Under the pieces are notes generated by a model, which ran no database searches, was not told the DNA's origin, and saw nothing but the letters and a program-made list of their open reading frames with translations. The position numbers and the translations under genes are program-made. 64,000 nt of DNA from Candidatus Pristimantibacillus lignocellulolyticus (GTDB lineage: Bacteria > Bacillota > Bacilli > Paenibacillales > Paenibacillaceae). The stretch spans positions 4,894,001-4,958,000 of the forward strand of contig CP097899.1 in the NCBI GenBank assembly GCA_023639215.1. Direction: 5' to 3'. Shown here one piece after another: positions 24,834-33,957 of the stretch; positions within the stretch are counted from its first letter, which is position 1; each line of letters begins with the position of its first letter.

Positions 24834-25370
24834 TTATTCAATTGCAATATAGATATCAACCTGAGCATGAGTTGGATCGACGCAGCGTTCATCATAATAT
24901 TCGAAGTCACCGGTGTAGGTCCGCTTCATACTGGAAGCTTCCGACCATTGCCATATTTCATTCCATGCTTGAAAAACAACCTCTTGAATCGGTCCAGTTG
25001 ATGTCTTAAAAACAGCATATTTAGCTGCTGGAGTGATGACATAATCCATCCCGACAGGCTTGTCCTCTATATTCTGAATTCTTTTGCCAATGAGTAACCG
25101 ATACCGTCCTTCAGCACCATTTTCGTAATCAGTATAACAACCATAAATCGTGCCATCATTTGCTTGTTCCGATATAAGTGAGCTTATATCATCCGAGTAA
25201 AATTTTGTCCATAACGCCCCGAGTTTCCCTTTGCCACTAATTTCATCTGTATTAGTCGTTATGACGCTAATACCTGCTAAAATCATGCTATCCTTTTCCT
25301 CTATTCTTAAAGGCTGAAGCTGGCTCGTTTTTGGATTTTGATGATCTTCATATTGAATCTCAGTAGTCAT
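24834..25370 (-). CDS. GyrI-like / AraC-effector-binding domain protein
   Basis: 178 residues, a stand-alone effector-binding (GyrI-like, AraC_E_bind) domain: ILAGISVITTN near the start, LGALWTKFYSD, IYGCYTDYENGAEGRYRLLIG, and the C-terminal WNEIWQWSEASSMKRTYTGDFEYYDER...DIYIAIE. There is no DNA-binding domain. Such proteins bind small molecules or modulate regulators. It precedes nothing obvious on its strand and lies next to the WYL regulator gene, which is transcribed toward it. A functional pairing is a guess. AAGGAGTGATAG supports the start. Confidence 0.88.
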   Translation of the reverse strand: MTTEIQYEDHQNPKTSQLQPLRIEEKDSMILAGISVITTNTDEISGKGKLGALWTKFYSDDISSLISEQANDGTIYGCYTDYENGAEGRYRLLIGKRIQNIEDKPVGMDYVITPAAKYAVFKTSTGPIQEVVFQAWNEIWQWSEASSMKRTYTGDFEYYDERCVDPTHAQVDIYIAIE

Positions 25371-25422
25371 TCTATCACTCCTTCTTAGTTATATTGCAAT
25401 TATAATAAAACAAACCTGACAA

Positions 25423-26379
25423 CTATCTGTCAGGTTTGTTTTTCGATCCATATATATTTGCTATTTCTCTAGCTCTACTTTCAATAATTTGACGCAAATG
25501 CGGAGGATCAAGTACTTCGACATCTGGACCTAAGCTAATAATAAAATTATACAACCATTCATTTTCAGGGAAGATTTGTCGAACAAGGATGCTACCATCT
25601 TCCTGAATGTCAATTTCCTCAATGCTGAACCATTCCTCCGCAAAATGCTGCTTATTCTTTTTAAAACAAAGAATAATTTCGATTGAATTTTGCGGAGAAA
25701 CCCACTCTTCACCTATATTTCGTTCTCGTAAGAGCAGAGAGTCTCTCATAAAGATTTCCTCTATTATAATGGGATCCTTCATTCGAAGTAACTTAAACAA
25801 GCGGAATTCAGCTCGTTTGAGGCAGAAGGCTTCAAGATACCAATGCCTCCCCTTCAAGATGAGCGTATACGGTTCAACAATTCGTGTGGTCAGCTCCCCA
25901 TTGGCATTTGAATAGTTAAATCTCATACGAGTCTGCTGCTCAATTGCTTGCTTGATTAGCTGCAACTTAAATTGAAGTCGTCCTGATCCACCCCAAGGAG
26001 AAAGGTCAATAACTAAATGATTCGCCTTCAAATGAAATTCTACCGCTCGAGCGGGAGAGATTATACTATTTATTTTCTCAATAAGATGTTCATTACTTTC
26101 ACTAATATACGAATTGGACATTCCTCGGAGCGCTGTGATTATAGCAGCTAACTCATCATTTGTTAATACATTGCGATCTAGTCGGTATCCCTCGGCGAGT
26201 CCGATTCCCCCGTTCATTCCTTGATAAGTCACAATTGGGATGCCTGCCTGATTAATCGATTCGATGTCGCGGTATATTGTACGAACAGAAACCTCAAAAC
26301 GATCAGCCAGTTCCTTTGCCTGTATCATATTGCGATTTAAAAGCATGATCACAATTGCTAACAACCGATCTATTTTCAT
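25423..26379 (-). CDS. YafY-family transcriptional regulator (HTH_11 plus WYL domain)
   Basis: 318 residues from the ATG at 26379 (GGAG upstream). The open frame runs 38 codons further but without family similarity. N-terminal winged HTH: MKIDRLLAIVIMLLNRNMIQAKELADRFEVSVRTIYRDIESINQAGIPI. The WYL domain includes RIVEPYTLILKGRHWYLEAFCLKRAEFRLFKLLRM. A C-terminal WCX extension follows. Such proteins are local regulators that sense ligands, in some cases single-stranded nucleic acid. The neighbour transcribed after it is the effector-binding-domain gene 53 bp downstream, a likely target or partner. Confidence 0.92.
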   Translation of the reverse strand: MKIDRLLAIVIMLLNRNMIQAKELADRFEVSVRTIYRDIESINQAGIPIVTYQGMNGGIGLAEGYRLDRNVLTNDELAAIITALRGMSNSYISESNEHLIEKINSIISPARAVEFHLKANHLVIDLSPWGGSGRLQFKLQLIKQAIEQQTRMRFNYSNANGELTTRIVEPYTLILKGRHWYLEAFCLKRAEFRLFKLLRMKDPIIIEEIFMRDSLLLRERNIGEEWVSPQNSIEIILCFKKNKQHFAEEWFSIEEIDIQEDGSILVRQIFPENEWLYNFIISLGPDVEVLDPPHLRQIIESRAREIANIYGSKNKPDR

Positions 26380-26486
26380 ATGACAACTCCAGTGCTTAAT
26401 AGCTAAGACTTGCTCATTAAAATTGTCATCGCTTGTACTCTTCCTCACAATAATATCGTTAAAAAGTTGTAGAAGGAATGACATAC

Positions 26487-26533
26487 AAAACAAAGGGATG
26501 TTTCATAATAATGAAAACATCCCTTTGTTATTA
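26487..26533 (-). terminator. Terminator after the sigma/anti-sigma operon
   Basis: Leftward, AACAAAGGGATGTTTTCAT pairs with ATGAAACATCCCTTTGTT, followed by TTG. Perfect 13-bp lower stem. Confidence 0.85.
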
Positions 26534-26647
26534 TGTTAACATTCTTAGCTAGATCCATGGTACTAGCTTTAGAATGGTCATACGACGGTAGAACCTGTCG
26601 TAGACTTTGACATAATGTAGTATACGCACTCTGACTCTGTTGTGTGA

Positions 26648-27658
26648 CTATTGTTGTGCATTTAATTTCCATGCATAACTAGTAATCATACCCGTTTCAT
26701 CAGTTATTTGAAAAGTAAAGAAAGTTCCTTCATTATCCCATTCGATAAATTCAAATAAACCTTGTTTTGGCACTTCCCATTGTTGTACTATTTGATTTGA
26801 ACTTGTCTCATACACCGATATTGTATGCTCTTCAAACTGTAAATAGAACTTTTCATCCTTACTTGGATATCGTTCTACACTTGCCCCACTATCATTTACA
26901 GTTTGCTCTTGGATTGTAGTAGCAAGCTCATTCAAAACTCCTAATTTATCTACATTTTCCGTTAATGAACCAGTTAATTCAGGGACAAAGGCACTAGATG
27001 AAGAATCTTTTGGTTTTTCCGTAGTAATCTCTTTTCTTATATTTGGTATTGCCGGAGCTATCGTGGTACTCCCTACTTCTAAATACTCTTCTAATCCACC
27101 ACTAGGATCACTACTTTGACCATTGATATTGGGAGCAACAGACGAACTGTATTGTCCGATCTCATCGGTCGTTCTCACCTTACCTGGTGAGTCAGCAGCC
27201 ATGTCTGTTTCCTCTTCATTTGTAAAAATTTGAGCTGCAGCTGGTTCGGGCCCAATGTCATTTTTAGCATTAATTTTCATCGCAAGATCAGATGACGTAG
27301 AGTTACTAGTACCAGGTATGCCATTCAAATTAACCATCAGTACAACTATCGCTGCCGCTGTGGCAATACTTCCAACCGTAGTTAACCATCTATTACGTCT
27401 TTGCTTAGCTATAATTAATGAATTACGTTTCTCATTATCGATTCTTTCAAGTTCTGGCAATATAGCATCAACAATGCTGATGGAAGGGGTTACACGAGGC
27501 AATTGCTCTAAACTTCCTGATAATAACGTTAATTTTTCGAACAAAACTGTACACTGAGCACAATCGCTTAAATGAGTCATTAATGTTGCTAATTCTGACT
27601 CACTCAAATCGTAATCCAAATTTCGTTGCATCAATTCACCAACCTCTGTGCAATTCAT
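26648..27658 (-). CDS. Membrane anti-sigma factor with zinc-finger (ZAS/zf-HC2) domain
   Basis: 336 residues. The cytoplasmic N-terminus has the anti-sigma zinc motif H29-x3-C33-x2-C36 (MTHLSDCAQC). A membrane segment lies at about 90-108 (WLTTVGSIATAAAIVVLMVNL). The rest is a long extracytoplasmic Ser/Thr-rich linker and a C-terminal beta-type domain that I do not recognise. It overlaps the sigma factor gene by 4 bp (ATGA), the classical coupled pair. The inference is that it holds its ECF sigma factor until an envelope signal is sensed. Confidence 0.85.
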   Translation of the reverse strand: MNCTEVGELMQRNLDYDLSESELATLMTHLSDCAQCTVLFEKLTLLSGSLEQLPRVTPSISIVDAILPELERIDNEKRNSLIIAKQRRNRWLTTVGSIATAAAIVVLMVNLNGIPGTSNSTSSDLAMKINAKNDIGPEPAAAQIFTNEEETDMAADSPGKVRTTDEIGQYSSSVAPNINGQSSDPSGGLEEYLEVGSTTIAPAIPNIRKEITTEKPKDSSSSAFVPELTGSLTENVDKLGVLNELATTIQEQTVNDSGASVERYPSKDEKFYLQFEEHTISVYETSSNQIVQQWEVPKQGLFEFIEWDNEGTFFTFQITDETGMITSYAWKLNAQQ

Positions 27659-28203
27659 CCTCTTACACCACCTTTCTGATAATCTTGTAGTAGATGTTGC
27701 AGCTGTTGCCTTGCTCGGAATAAATAAGACTTTACTGTGTTCAATGGTAAATCAAGTGATACAGCAATCTCATTATACGAGAAATCTTGTAAGTACCTTA
27801 AAATTACTACTGTACGATGATGCTCTGGTAATTGATCAATTGCTTGTTTAATTTCTTCAATTGCAAAACCTGCCATTACATCATGCTCAACACTACTTTT
27901 ATCCTGAAAAACAATTTCATGTTCGTCGATAGAAATTGTAGGCTTAGTCTTTCGGAACTTATCAATACAAATATTTGTAACAATGCGTTGAACCCATGTT
28001 TTGAACTGAGCTTTTTCTTCGTATGTTTCAATTTTCGTATATATGCGAATTAACGCTTCTTGTGAAGCATCAAGAGCATCTTGCTCGTTGTTCAAAATAT
28101 AATATGCGGTTCTATACACATGGTTTTCGATCTCTCGCAAAAGAGCGATTAACGCTTCTCGATCTCCGGATTGAGCAGCTTTAATCAGTGAAGGCTCGAC
28201 CAC
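27655..28203 (-). CDS. ECF RNA polymerase sigma factor
   Basis: 182 residues from a GTG start at 28203 (GAGAGGGGGAG upstream). The frame is open for 23 codons more. Region 2 reads YRTAYYILNNEQDALDASQEALIRIYTKIETYEEKAQFKTWVQRIVTNICID. Region 4 reads LPEHHRTVVILRYLQDFSYNEIAVSLDLPLNTVKSYLFRARQQL. There is no region 1 or 3, as expected for group 4 (SigW/SigV-like). It precedes and is coupled to the anti-sigma gene. No autoregulatory promoter could be assigned by eye. The regulon is unknown. Confidence 0.93.
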   Translation of the reverse strand: MVEPSLIKAAQSGDREALIALLREIENHVYRTAYYILNNEQDALDASQEALIRIYTKIETYEEKAQFKTWVQRIVTNICIDKFRKTKPTISIDEHEIVFQDKSSVEHDVMAGFAIEEIKQAIDQLPEHHRTVVILRYLQDFSYNEIAVSLDLPLNTVKSYLFRARQQLQHLLQDYQKGGVRG

Positions 28204-28369
28204 GCGAAAGCTCCCCCTCTCATGCAACCTTATTGACGGAACAATAGAAAAGAAGGTTGCAACTATTTTCAAATTTATTAATTAAATTTATTATTTTCAG
28301 TTCATTTTCAGTTTTATCTCAGAAACTTTCATTCAAAGCATATCAAATTATATCCCTCACGTACACTTC

Positions 28370-30949
28370 TTATTTCCAATTCATAAAATAGATATCGTCA
28401 TTTGTAGCTCGAAGCTTCACTTCTCCGAGTTGATCTGTACGAAAAATTATAGAATTATATTGTTCTAATCGTGATAATACTAATGGATGAGGATGACCAT
28501 ACACATTATAGCGCCCTACAGATATTATTGATGTCTTCGGTTCAAAATAGGAAAGCCATGAATACCCCGTCGAATATCGACTTCCATGATGTCCAACCTT
28601 CATGACTGAAATATGGTTAATCACTTCATTGTTTGAATATAACTGATTAACAATATTTTCTTCAGCTCGCTCGCCAATGTCTCCAGTATACAAAAAAGAG
28701 TGTTTAAACAAATGCAGTATCATAACTAAACTATGTTCATTTTGCTCAGAGATCATTTCCACTTCCGTCGGTAATACTTCTAAGGGCCACAGGATCTCAA
28801 ATGTAGTTGCATCATCAACCTCAATCTTCTCCCCTATAATCGGACTTCGTAATGTAATATTCTTTTCGAGGATAATGGAAAATAATTGCTGAATATCTGC
28901 CGAATCTTTGTAACTACCATTCCACCATACTTCTTCAACTGGTATCGTTTTTATCACTTCAATTAAACCACCAATGTGATCAGAATCTAGATGAGAAATA
29001 ATAAGAATATCTAATCGATGTACTCCTCGCTTCATCAAGAGTGGAACTAGAACATCTTTGCCTACTTCAAATGGATCTTGTCTTAATTTCCATTGCTCCT
29101 TCGATTTCCCAAAACTTACCGTTCCCCCTCCATCTATTAATATATGTTTACCTGAAGGCGTTCGAATATAACTAGCATCTCCTTGTCCAACATCTAAAAA
29201 GCTAACATATGCAGAACGAGTGAATAGTAAAGGTTCATACGCGTAAATTAAAAAACCTACTGTTAAAATTGTTATCATGAATAATCTACCGTGCTTGCGG
29301 AAGTAAGAAACTTTGCGATTTGGGTACAATATGTTGAGTTCTTCAATGCCATGCAACGGAACTGTTTCTTTATTACTCTCATTCCTATCAATAACCATTT
29401 CGCTAGAATTAGCATACTGAGTCTGCAACTCTGCGAAAAATGCTAATAATAATACATACCACCCAATAATCCACCATATCGGCGGAGTTGCCCAAATAAA
29501 ATGAAACTGATGCACTTTACTGAGCAATGCAACAATATTAAAAGAAGCCTCATTGCACCATTGGACGATTAACACGAATGGTTTGGTAATTGCAAGATGG
29601 ACATGACTAATTATCATAACAAAACTAGCTAATGGCATGACAATAAAACTAATAAAGGGTACTAGAATAAGATTAGCAACGAAAGAAAGTAGATGAAATT
29701 GATTAAAATAATAAATGGAAAGTGGAAATGAAATAAATTGCGCAACAAGAGTTACAGCTAACGAATCCATCAACCACTTACTCTTTTTCGTTCGAGGTAA
29801 CGCTTTGCTAAGTGCTGGAACACCTATAATAAGTCCAATAGTAACGATAAAAGATAATTGAAAACTAACATTATGTATCATATATGGATTAATTATTACT
29901 AGCGTTAAAGCTACGATAGCTATTAAATGAAGCCCATCTTTCAATATATTCATTCTCACGGCAATAAGTCCAAGCATCGCCATTAATCCAGCTCTTAATA
30001 TTGATGGTGATGCACCAGTTATAGCAACATATAGTGGGATTAATACAAGTAGAATATAAATTATTCGTTCTTTACTGAAGCGAAAAATTCTAAGAAGGAC
30101 TGTAACGATATACATAAACACTGCAACATGTAATCCTGATATCGCTAATATATGAGTTAATCCTAGAGTGGAAAATTGTCGAAATTGTTCAGGGTCCAGC
30201 TCTTCACGAATTCCTAAAATTAATCCCTTTAAGTATCCACTTTGTTCCTTTGAAAATAACTGATCAAGCGGTGCACTTATTTTTACTCGTAATTCATCTA
30301 TGACTGCCTTAAAACGAATTATCGAGAATGATTCCTCATCTGGAAGTTGTTTTATTGAATGGATCCCTTTACTTTTGAGCAACCAATGTATACGACTGTA
30401 TTTGAGATATTGTCTATAATCAAAGCCGCCATCATTATTTCTTATAGCAGGCCGTGAAATTTCACCTGTTAGTTGAATATTTAATCCTCTTTTCCATTGT
30501 TTTGCGATTTCTAGTTCTTCTTCTGCTTGTAATGTAATATATACTTTAAATTTTTCTGAAATATCGTGTGCCACTACTCCATTGTTCCGAAATATTTGAG
30601 ATGTTTCCATATCAAAAGATACACGATCCCCATCAATTTCAACTAATGAAGTAATCGTTCCTATCACTTTTGTCTCGAATGTTTCGATTAGACTATTATC
30701 CCATTCTTCAACTAACGCCGTCTTATTATGCAGATCTACCATATATCTTTGTCCCGCTCCAGCAATAAGGCACCCTACTAATATCAAGGCAAGAATTATT
30801 GTGCACCGTCGTAATAATACTGTAATTATTGCAATTAAAAGTAAACTTGCTATCCATAAAATAATAGTTATAGTGTCGTTATTACTAATAATAATATTTC
30901 CAAGCAACCAACAAGTTGTTATCGCAATAACTGGTCGTCTATTAATCAT
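28370..30949 (-). CDS. comEC: DNA internalization protein ComEC/Rec2
   Basis: 859 residues, full length. ComEC forms the membrane channel for single-stranded DNA in transformation. N-terminal helices and an OB-like domain come first (VIGTITSLVEIDGDRVSF). The competence domain contains LGLTHILAISGLHVAVF. A C-terminal metallo-beta-lactamase domain, probably the nuclease, has DVGQGDASYIRTPSGKHILIDGG, SHLDSDHIGG and MKVGHHGSRYSTGYSW, all metal ligands intact. A strong terminator between comEB and comEC implies that comEC needs its own promoter or read-through. Confidence 0.95.
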   Translation of the reverse strand: MINRRPVIAITTCWLLGNIIISNNDTITIILWIASLLLIAIITVLLRRCTIILALILVGCLIAGAGQRYMVDLHNKTALVEEWDNSLIETFETKVIGTITSLVEIDGDRVSFDMETSQIFRNNGVVAHDISEKFKVYITLQAEEELEIAKQWKRGLNIQLTGEISRPAIRNNDGGFDYRQYLKYSRIHWLLKSKGIHSIKQLPDEESFSIIRFKAVIDELRVKISAPLDQLFSKEQSGYLKGLILGIREELDPEQFRQFSTLGLTHILAISGLHVAVFMYIVTVLLRIFRFSKERIIYILLVLIPLYVAITGASPSILRAGLMAMLGLIAVRMNILKDGLHLIAIVALTLVIINPYMIHNVSFQLSFIVTIGLIIGVPALSKALPRTKKSKWLMDSLAVTLVAQFISFPLSIYYFNQFHLLSFVANLILVPFISFIVMPLASFVMIISHVHLAITKPFVLIVQWCNEASFNIVALLSKVHQFHFIWATPPIWWIIGWYVLLLAFFAELQTQYANSSEMVIDRNESNKETVPLHGIEELNILYPNRKVSYFRKHGRLFMITILTVGFLIYAYEPLLFTRSAYVSFLDVGQGDASYIRTPSGKHILIDGGGTVSFGKSKEQWKLRQDPFEVGKDVLVPLLMKRGVHRLDILIISHLDSDHIGGLIEVIKTIPVEEVWWNGSYKDSADIQQLFSIILEKNITLRSPIIGEKIEVDDATTFEILWPLEVLPTEVEMISEQNEHSLVMILHLFKHSFLYTGDIGERAEENIVNQLYSNNEVINHISVMKVGHHGSRYSTGYSWLSYFEPKTSIISVGRYNVYGHPHPLVLSRLEQYNSIIFRTDQLGEVKLRATNDDIYFMNWK

Positions 30950-30966
30950 ATGTCCCTTCCTCCCAA

Positions 30967-31015
30967 CAAAAAAAGAACCTAATGACTACTCAAAAGAGCA
31001 GTCATTAGGTTCTTC
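30967..31015 (-). terminator. Terminator between comEB and comEC
   Basis: Leftward, AAGAACCTAATGACT pairs perfectly with AGTCATTAGGTTCTT, then TTTTT. It ends 17 bp before the comEC start codon. Confidence 0.9.
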
Positions 31016-31036
31016 CTAGGACTAACTATAATGTTA

Positions 31037-31570
31037 TTATTGCTGAATTTCCATTGCAGCAAGAGCTGGCGGTTCATATAGATCAAGGGAACGGAATAGA
31101 ATGCCAACTTGCTCCATTAAGTGCCTTACTTTAATATCATCTTTCTTATAAGGTCGATGATATACAATTTCTTTCACCCCACTGTTGGCAAGCATATTAG
31201 CACAAGTCCAACATGGTTGATCTGTCACATAGACGACAGATCCTTCTCGGTCGATCCGATCTGTAAATAGTAGAAGATTTTGTTCCGCATGAATAGTACG
31301 AATACAACGTTGTTTTTTGATCATTTTTTCGGTACCTTGATCATCATGTACAACCTCATACTCCTCTGTTATCATACAACCTGCCTCTTCGCAGTCTTCT
31401 ACTCCCATTGGAGCACCATTATAAGCGGTTCCTAATAACTTTTTACCTTGAACAAGTACCGACCCTACATGACGACGATGACATCTTGAACGAGTTGAAA
31501 CCATATACGCAATGTCCATAAAGTATGTATCCCAGTCTTTACGAACTGATTTATCAATATTTTCTAACAT
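31037..31570 (-). CDS. comEB: ComE operon protein 2 / dCMP deaminase family
   Basis: 177 residues. Zinc-dependent deaminase fold: HAEQNLLLF as the first zinc and proton-shuttle motif and PCWTCANML as the second. SRCHRRHVGSVLV and GTAYNGAPMG complete the dCMP deaminase signature. It may make dUMP. In B. subtilis it is the middle gene of comE and is dispensable for transformation. Here it is separated from comEA by the metY-type gene, and a terminator follows it. Confidence 0.93.
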   Translation of the reverse strand: MLENIDKSVRKDWDTYFMDIAYMVSTRSRCHRRHVGSVLVQGKKLLGTAYNGAPMGVEDCEEAGCMITEEYEVVHDDQGTEKMIKKQRCIRTIHAEQNLLLFTDRIDREGSVVYVTDQPCWTCANMLANSGVKEIVYHRPYKKDDIKVRHLMEQVGILFRSLDLYEPPALAAMEIQQ

Positions 31571-31672
31571 GATACTCTTCCTTTCATTGCTGCATGTCCA
31601 CTATGTTTTATTGCATCTATTATAAGCGCTCAACGAACAATTTTGCAAAGAAAGAAATTGAAATTAAGACTA

Positions 31673-32965
31673 TTATTGTTGACTAGAGGCAATCGCTTGC
31701 TCTAGATCAGCAATAATATCTTGAATACCTTCAGTACCAACAGACAGACGAACCATACCTGCTGCAACACCAGCTGCTTCTCTTGCATCATCACTTAATT
31801 GCTGATGAGTTGTACTAGCAGGATGAATAATTAGTGACTTAGAATCACCAACGTTAGCTAGGTGTGAGAATAGTTGAACGGCATTAATTAACTTCTTACC
31901 AGCTTCTATTCCACCTTTAATGCCAAATGTCATAATCGCACCTTGGCCGTTCGGCAAATATTTCTGTCCCAGTTCATAAGAAGGATGACTAGGAAGACCA
32001 GGGTAGTTCACCCATTCAACCGCTTCATGTGCTTCCAAATACTCAGCAACTGCTTGTGCGTTAGAGCAATGACGATCCATACGTAAATGTAATGTTTCAA
32101 GACCTTGTAATAGCAAGAATGAATTGAATGGTGATAAAGCTGCTCCCATATCGCGAAGAAGTTGAACACGAGCTTTAATAATATAAGCAATTGGTCCAAG
32201 AGCGTCTGTATACACGATACCATTATACGTAGGGTCTGGCTCAGTCAATCCTGGAAATTTATCGTTTGCTGACCAGTCGAATTTACCACCGTCAACGATA
32301 ATACCACCAATTGATGTCCCGTGACCGCCAATGAATTTCGTAGCTGAGTGAACAACAATATCAGCGCCATGTTCAATCGGACGGCATAAGTATGGGCTCG
32401 GGAACGTATTATCAACTATAAGTGGAATACCATGTTCATGAGCAATCGCAGCTACTGCTTCTAGATCAATAACATCGCCTTTAGGATTACCGATTGTTTC
32501 TACAAAAATGGCTTTTGTCTTTTCGTTAATATAAGCTCTGAAATTGTTAGGATCAGACGGATCTGCGAATCTTACTGTAATACCTAATTTCTTAAATGTG
32601 TGAGCAAACAAGTTGTATGTACCACCATAAAGACTAGTTGATGAAACAATCTCATCACCTGCACCTGCAATATTGAAAATGGAATAAGTAATTGCTGCTT
32701 GTCCAGAAGAAACTGCAAGCGCTGCTGCCCCACCTTCAAGTTGAGCTACACGATTCTCGAATACATCCGATGTCGGGTTCATAATTCGAGTGTAAATATT
32801 ACCAAATTCAGCAAGACCAAATAGATTAGCTGCATGATCTGTATCTTTGAATCCGTATGATGTCGTTTGATAGATTGGTACTGCTCGTGACATCGTTGTT
32901 GGATCGATAGTTTGACCTCCGTGGACGGATAGCGTTTCAAGCGAAAGTTTTCTTTGTTCAGACAT
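31673..32965 (-). CDS. O-acetylhomoserine (thiol)-lyase, PLP-dependent (MetY type)
   Basis: 430 residues. Cys/Met-metabolism PLP enzyme. It starts LSLETLSVHGGQTIDPTTMSRAVPIYQTTSYGF, typical of O-acetylhomoserine aminocarboxypropyltransferase. The PLP lysine is in VVHSATKFIGGHGT (about 208). It uses sulfide to make homocysteine. SLIIHPASTTHQQL is the C-terminal substrate-binding signature. Its leader has two full tandem hairpin units but no S-box (SAM-I) riboswitch that I can see. It lies between comEA and comEB, where B. subtilis has no gene. Confidence 0.93.
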   Translation of the reverse strand: MSEQRKLSLETLSVHGGQTIDPTTMSRAVPIYQTTSYGFKDTDHAANLFGLAEFGNIYTRIMNPTSDVFENRVAQLEGGAAALAVSSGQAAITYSIFNIAGAGDEIVSSTSLYGGTYNLFAHTFKKLGITVRFADPSDPNNFRAYINEKTKAIFVETIGNPKGDVIDLEAVAAIAHEHGIPLIVDNTFPSPYLCRPIEHGADIVVHSATKFIGGHGTSIGGIIVDGGKFDWSANDKFPGLTEPDPTYNGIVYTDALGPIAYIIKARVQLLRDMGAALSPFNSFLLLQGLETLHLRMDRHCSNAQAVAEYLEAHEAVEWVNYPGLPSHPSYELGQKYLPNGQGAIMTFGIKGGIEAGKKLINAVQLFSHLANVGDSKSLIIHPASTTHQQLSDDAREAAGVAAGMVRLSVGTEGIQDIIADLEQAIASSQQ

Positions 32966-32972
32966 TAATAAT

Positions 32973-33120
32973 TCCTCCTAAACTTTTTGTTGCTTCTCGA
33001 GGGACATCTGTAAACAAAAAGTCTCTTCGTAAGCGTAAGCTAAACTTTTTGTTGCTTCTCGAAGGACATCTCTGTTAACAAAAAGTCTCTTCGTAAGCGT
33101 AAGCTAAACTTTTTGTTGCG
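32973..33120 (-). repeat. Tandem 5'-UTR hairpin units before the metY-type gene
   Basis: Two units of about 63 bp (32979-33040 and 33042-33104) plus a third partial arm (33105-33120). Each reads leftward GCTTACGCTTACGAAG, ACTTTTTGTT, a loop, and GCAACAAAAAGTTT. The arms ACTTTTTGTT/AACAAAAAGT pair perfectly. The last unit runs straight into AGGAGG of the gene. The units differ at only a few loop positions. Confidence 0.75.
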
Positions 33121-33222
33121 GTTTCTCCACGTATAGATCGCAATAATAAGCAAATCTAGCCCATGAATGACAATATATTAAATAAATGCCATGAAACCAC
33201 TTTCAATTCCATTATGACTGAT

Positions 33223-33792
33223 CTATGGCTTGGCTACAATACTTTCTTGTATTCCAGCATAAAGTTTTTCCCCAATACCTTTAACACGCTTAATATCAGC
33301 TATATTTTTAAAAAGCCCTTTTTGTTCACGATCTTCAATTATCGCTTTTGCTTTTGAAGGTCCTATCCCTTTTAACTGTTGCAATTGCTCTGAAGTTGCC
33401 GTATTTATATTAATTTTACTTGATTGGTTAGTAATTTCAGTTTCTTCCATACTATTATTAGAGTTCATTGGCACTTCAGTAGAATTTTCTTCCTCATCTG
33501 TGTTATTCATTTGCACTTCTTCTAATGATGTACCAACAATTGAGTCATCTTTTACTTTTACACTATCCGTTGAATTATCGTTCATACTCAATGTTATCAC
33601 CTTTCCGGCTTCATCTTGTTCTAGAAGTTTCTCTTCCAAAAGCAAGTTTAACGATTCCTCTGCTCCCTTCTGTGTTTCAGAATAATGAATAAAGATTGCC
33701 ATCGTAACTAATAAAAGCCCTGTACCTAGCATTCCAATCCACATAAACGTAACTGCTGAAATGTTTGATTCTTTCTGTTTCAATACATTCAC
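33223..33792 (-). CDS. comEA: Competence protein ComEA
   Basis: 189 residues. Membrane anchor at about 13-34 (TFMWIGMLGTGLLLVTMAIFI). A poorly conserved acidic linker follows, and a C-terminal double helix-hairpin-helix DNA-binding domain: ININTATSEQLQQLKGIGPSKAKAII and FKNIADIKRVKGIGEKLY. It binds incoming double-stranded DNA at the cell surface. It is divergent from comER, as in B. subtilis. Its downstream neighbour on the strand is the metY-type gene rather than comEB. Confidence 0.94.
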   Translation of the reverse strand: MNVLKQKESNISAVTFMWIGMLGTGLLLVTMAIFIHYSETQKGAEESLNLLLEEKLLEQDEAGKVITLSMNDNSTDSVKVKDDSIVGTSLEEVQMNNTDEEENSTEVPMNSNNSMEETEITNQSSKININTATSEQLQQLKGIGPSKAKAIIEDREQKGLFKNIADIKRVKGIGEKLYAGIQESIVAKP

Positions 33793-33879
33793 CTTCTTCT
33801 GGCATTATTTATTGACATAACATACAAGCCTTAGGGAATACGATAGATAAAAGAATAGAGCTTTCGTCACTTTCATAAT

Positions 33880-33943
33880 AGCTTATACTTACGAGGTAAC
33901 TTTTCGCTGCATAGAAGTAAATATAATCCGTTCGAAAAGTTTT
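33880..33943 (+). promoter_or_regulatory. 5'-UTR hairpin unit in front of comER
   Basis: CTTATACTTACGAGGT, AACTTTTCG, a loop of 26 nt, CGAAAAGTT, then TTAGGAGG. The arms pair perfectly over 9 bp, and the 3' arm meets the ribosome-binding site. It is a single copy on the opposite strand to the other members, so the unit follows the gene and not the replichore. TATACT at 33883-33888 could be a -10. Confidence 0.65.
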
Positions 33944-33957
33944 AGGAGGTTATCGCG

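Noticed and set aside
32966..33222. S-box (SAM-I) riboswitch expected before a metY-type gene
   Set aside because: I looked for the conserved S-box blocks and a terminator/antiterminator and found only the tandem hairpin units.
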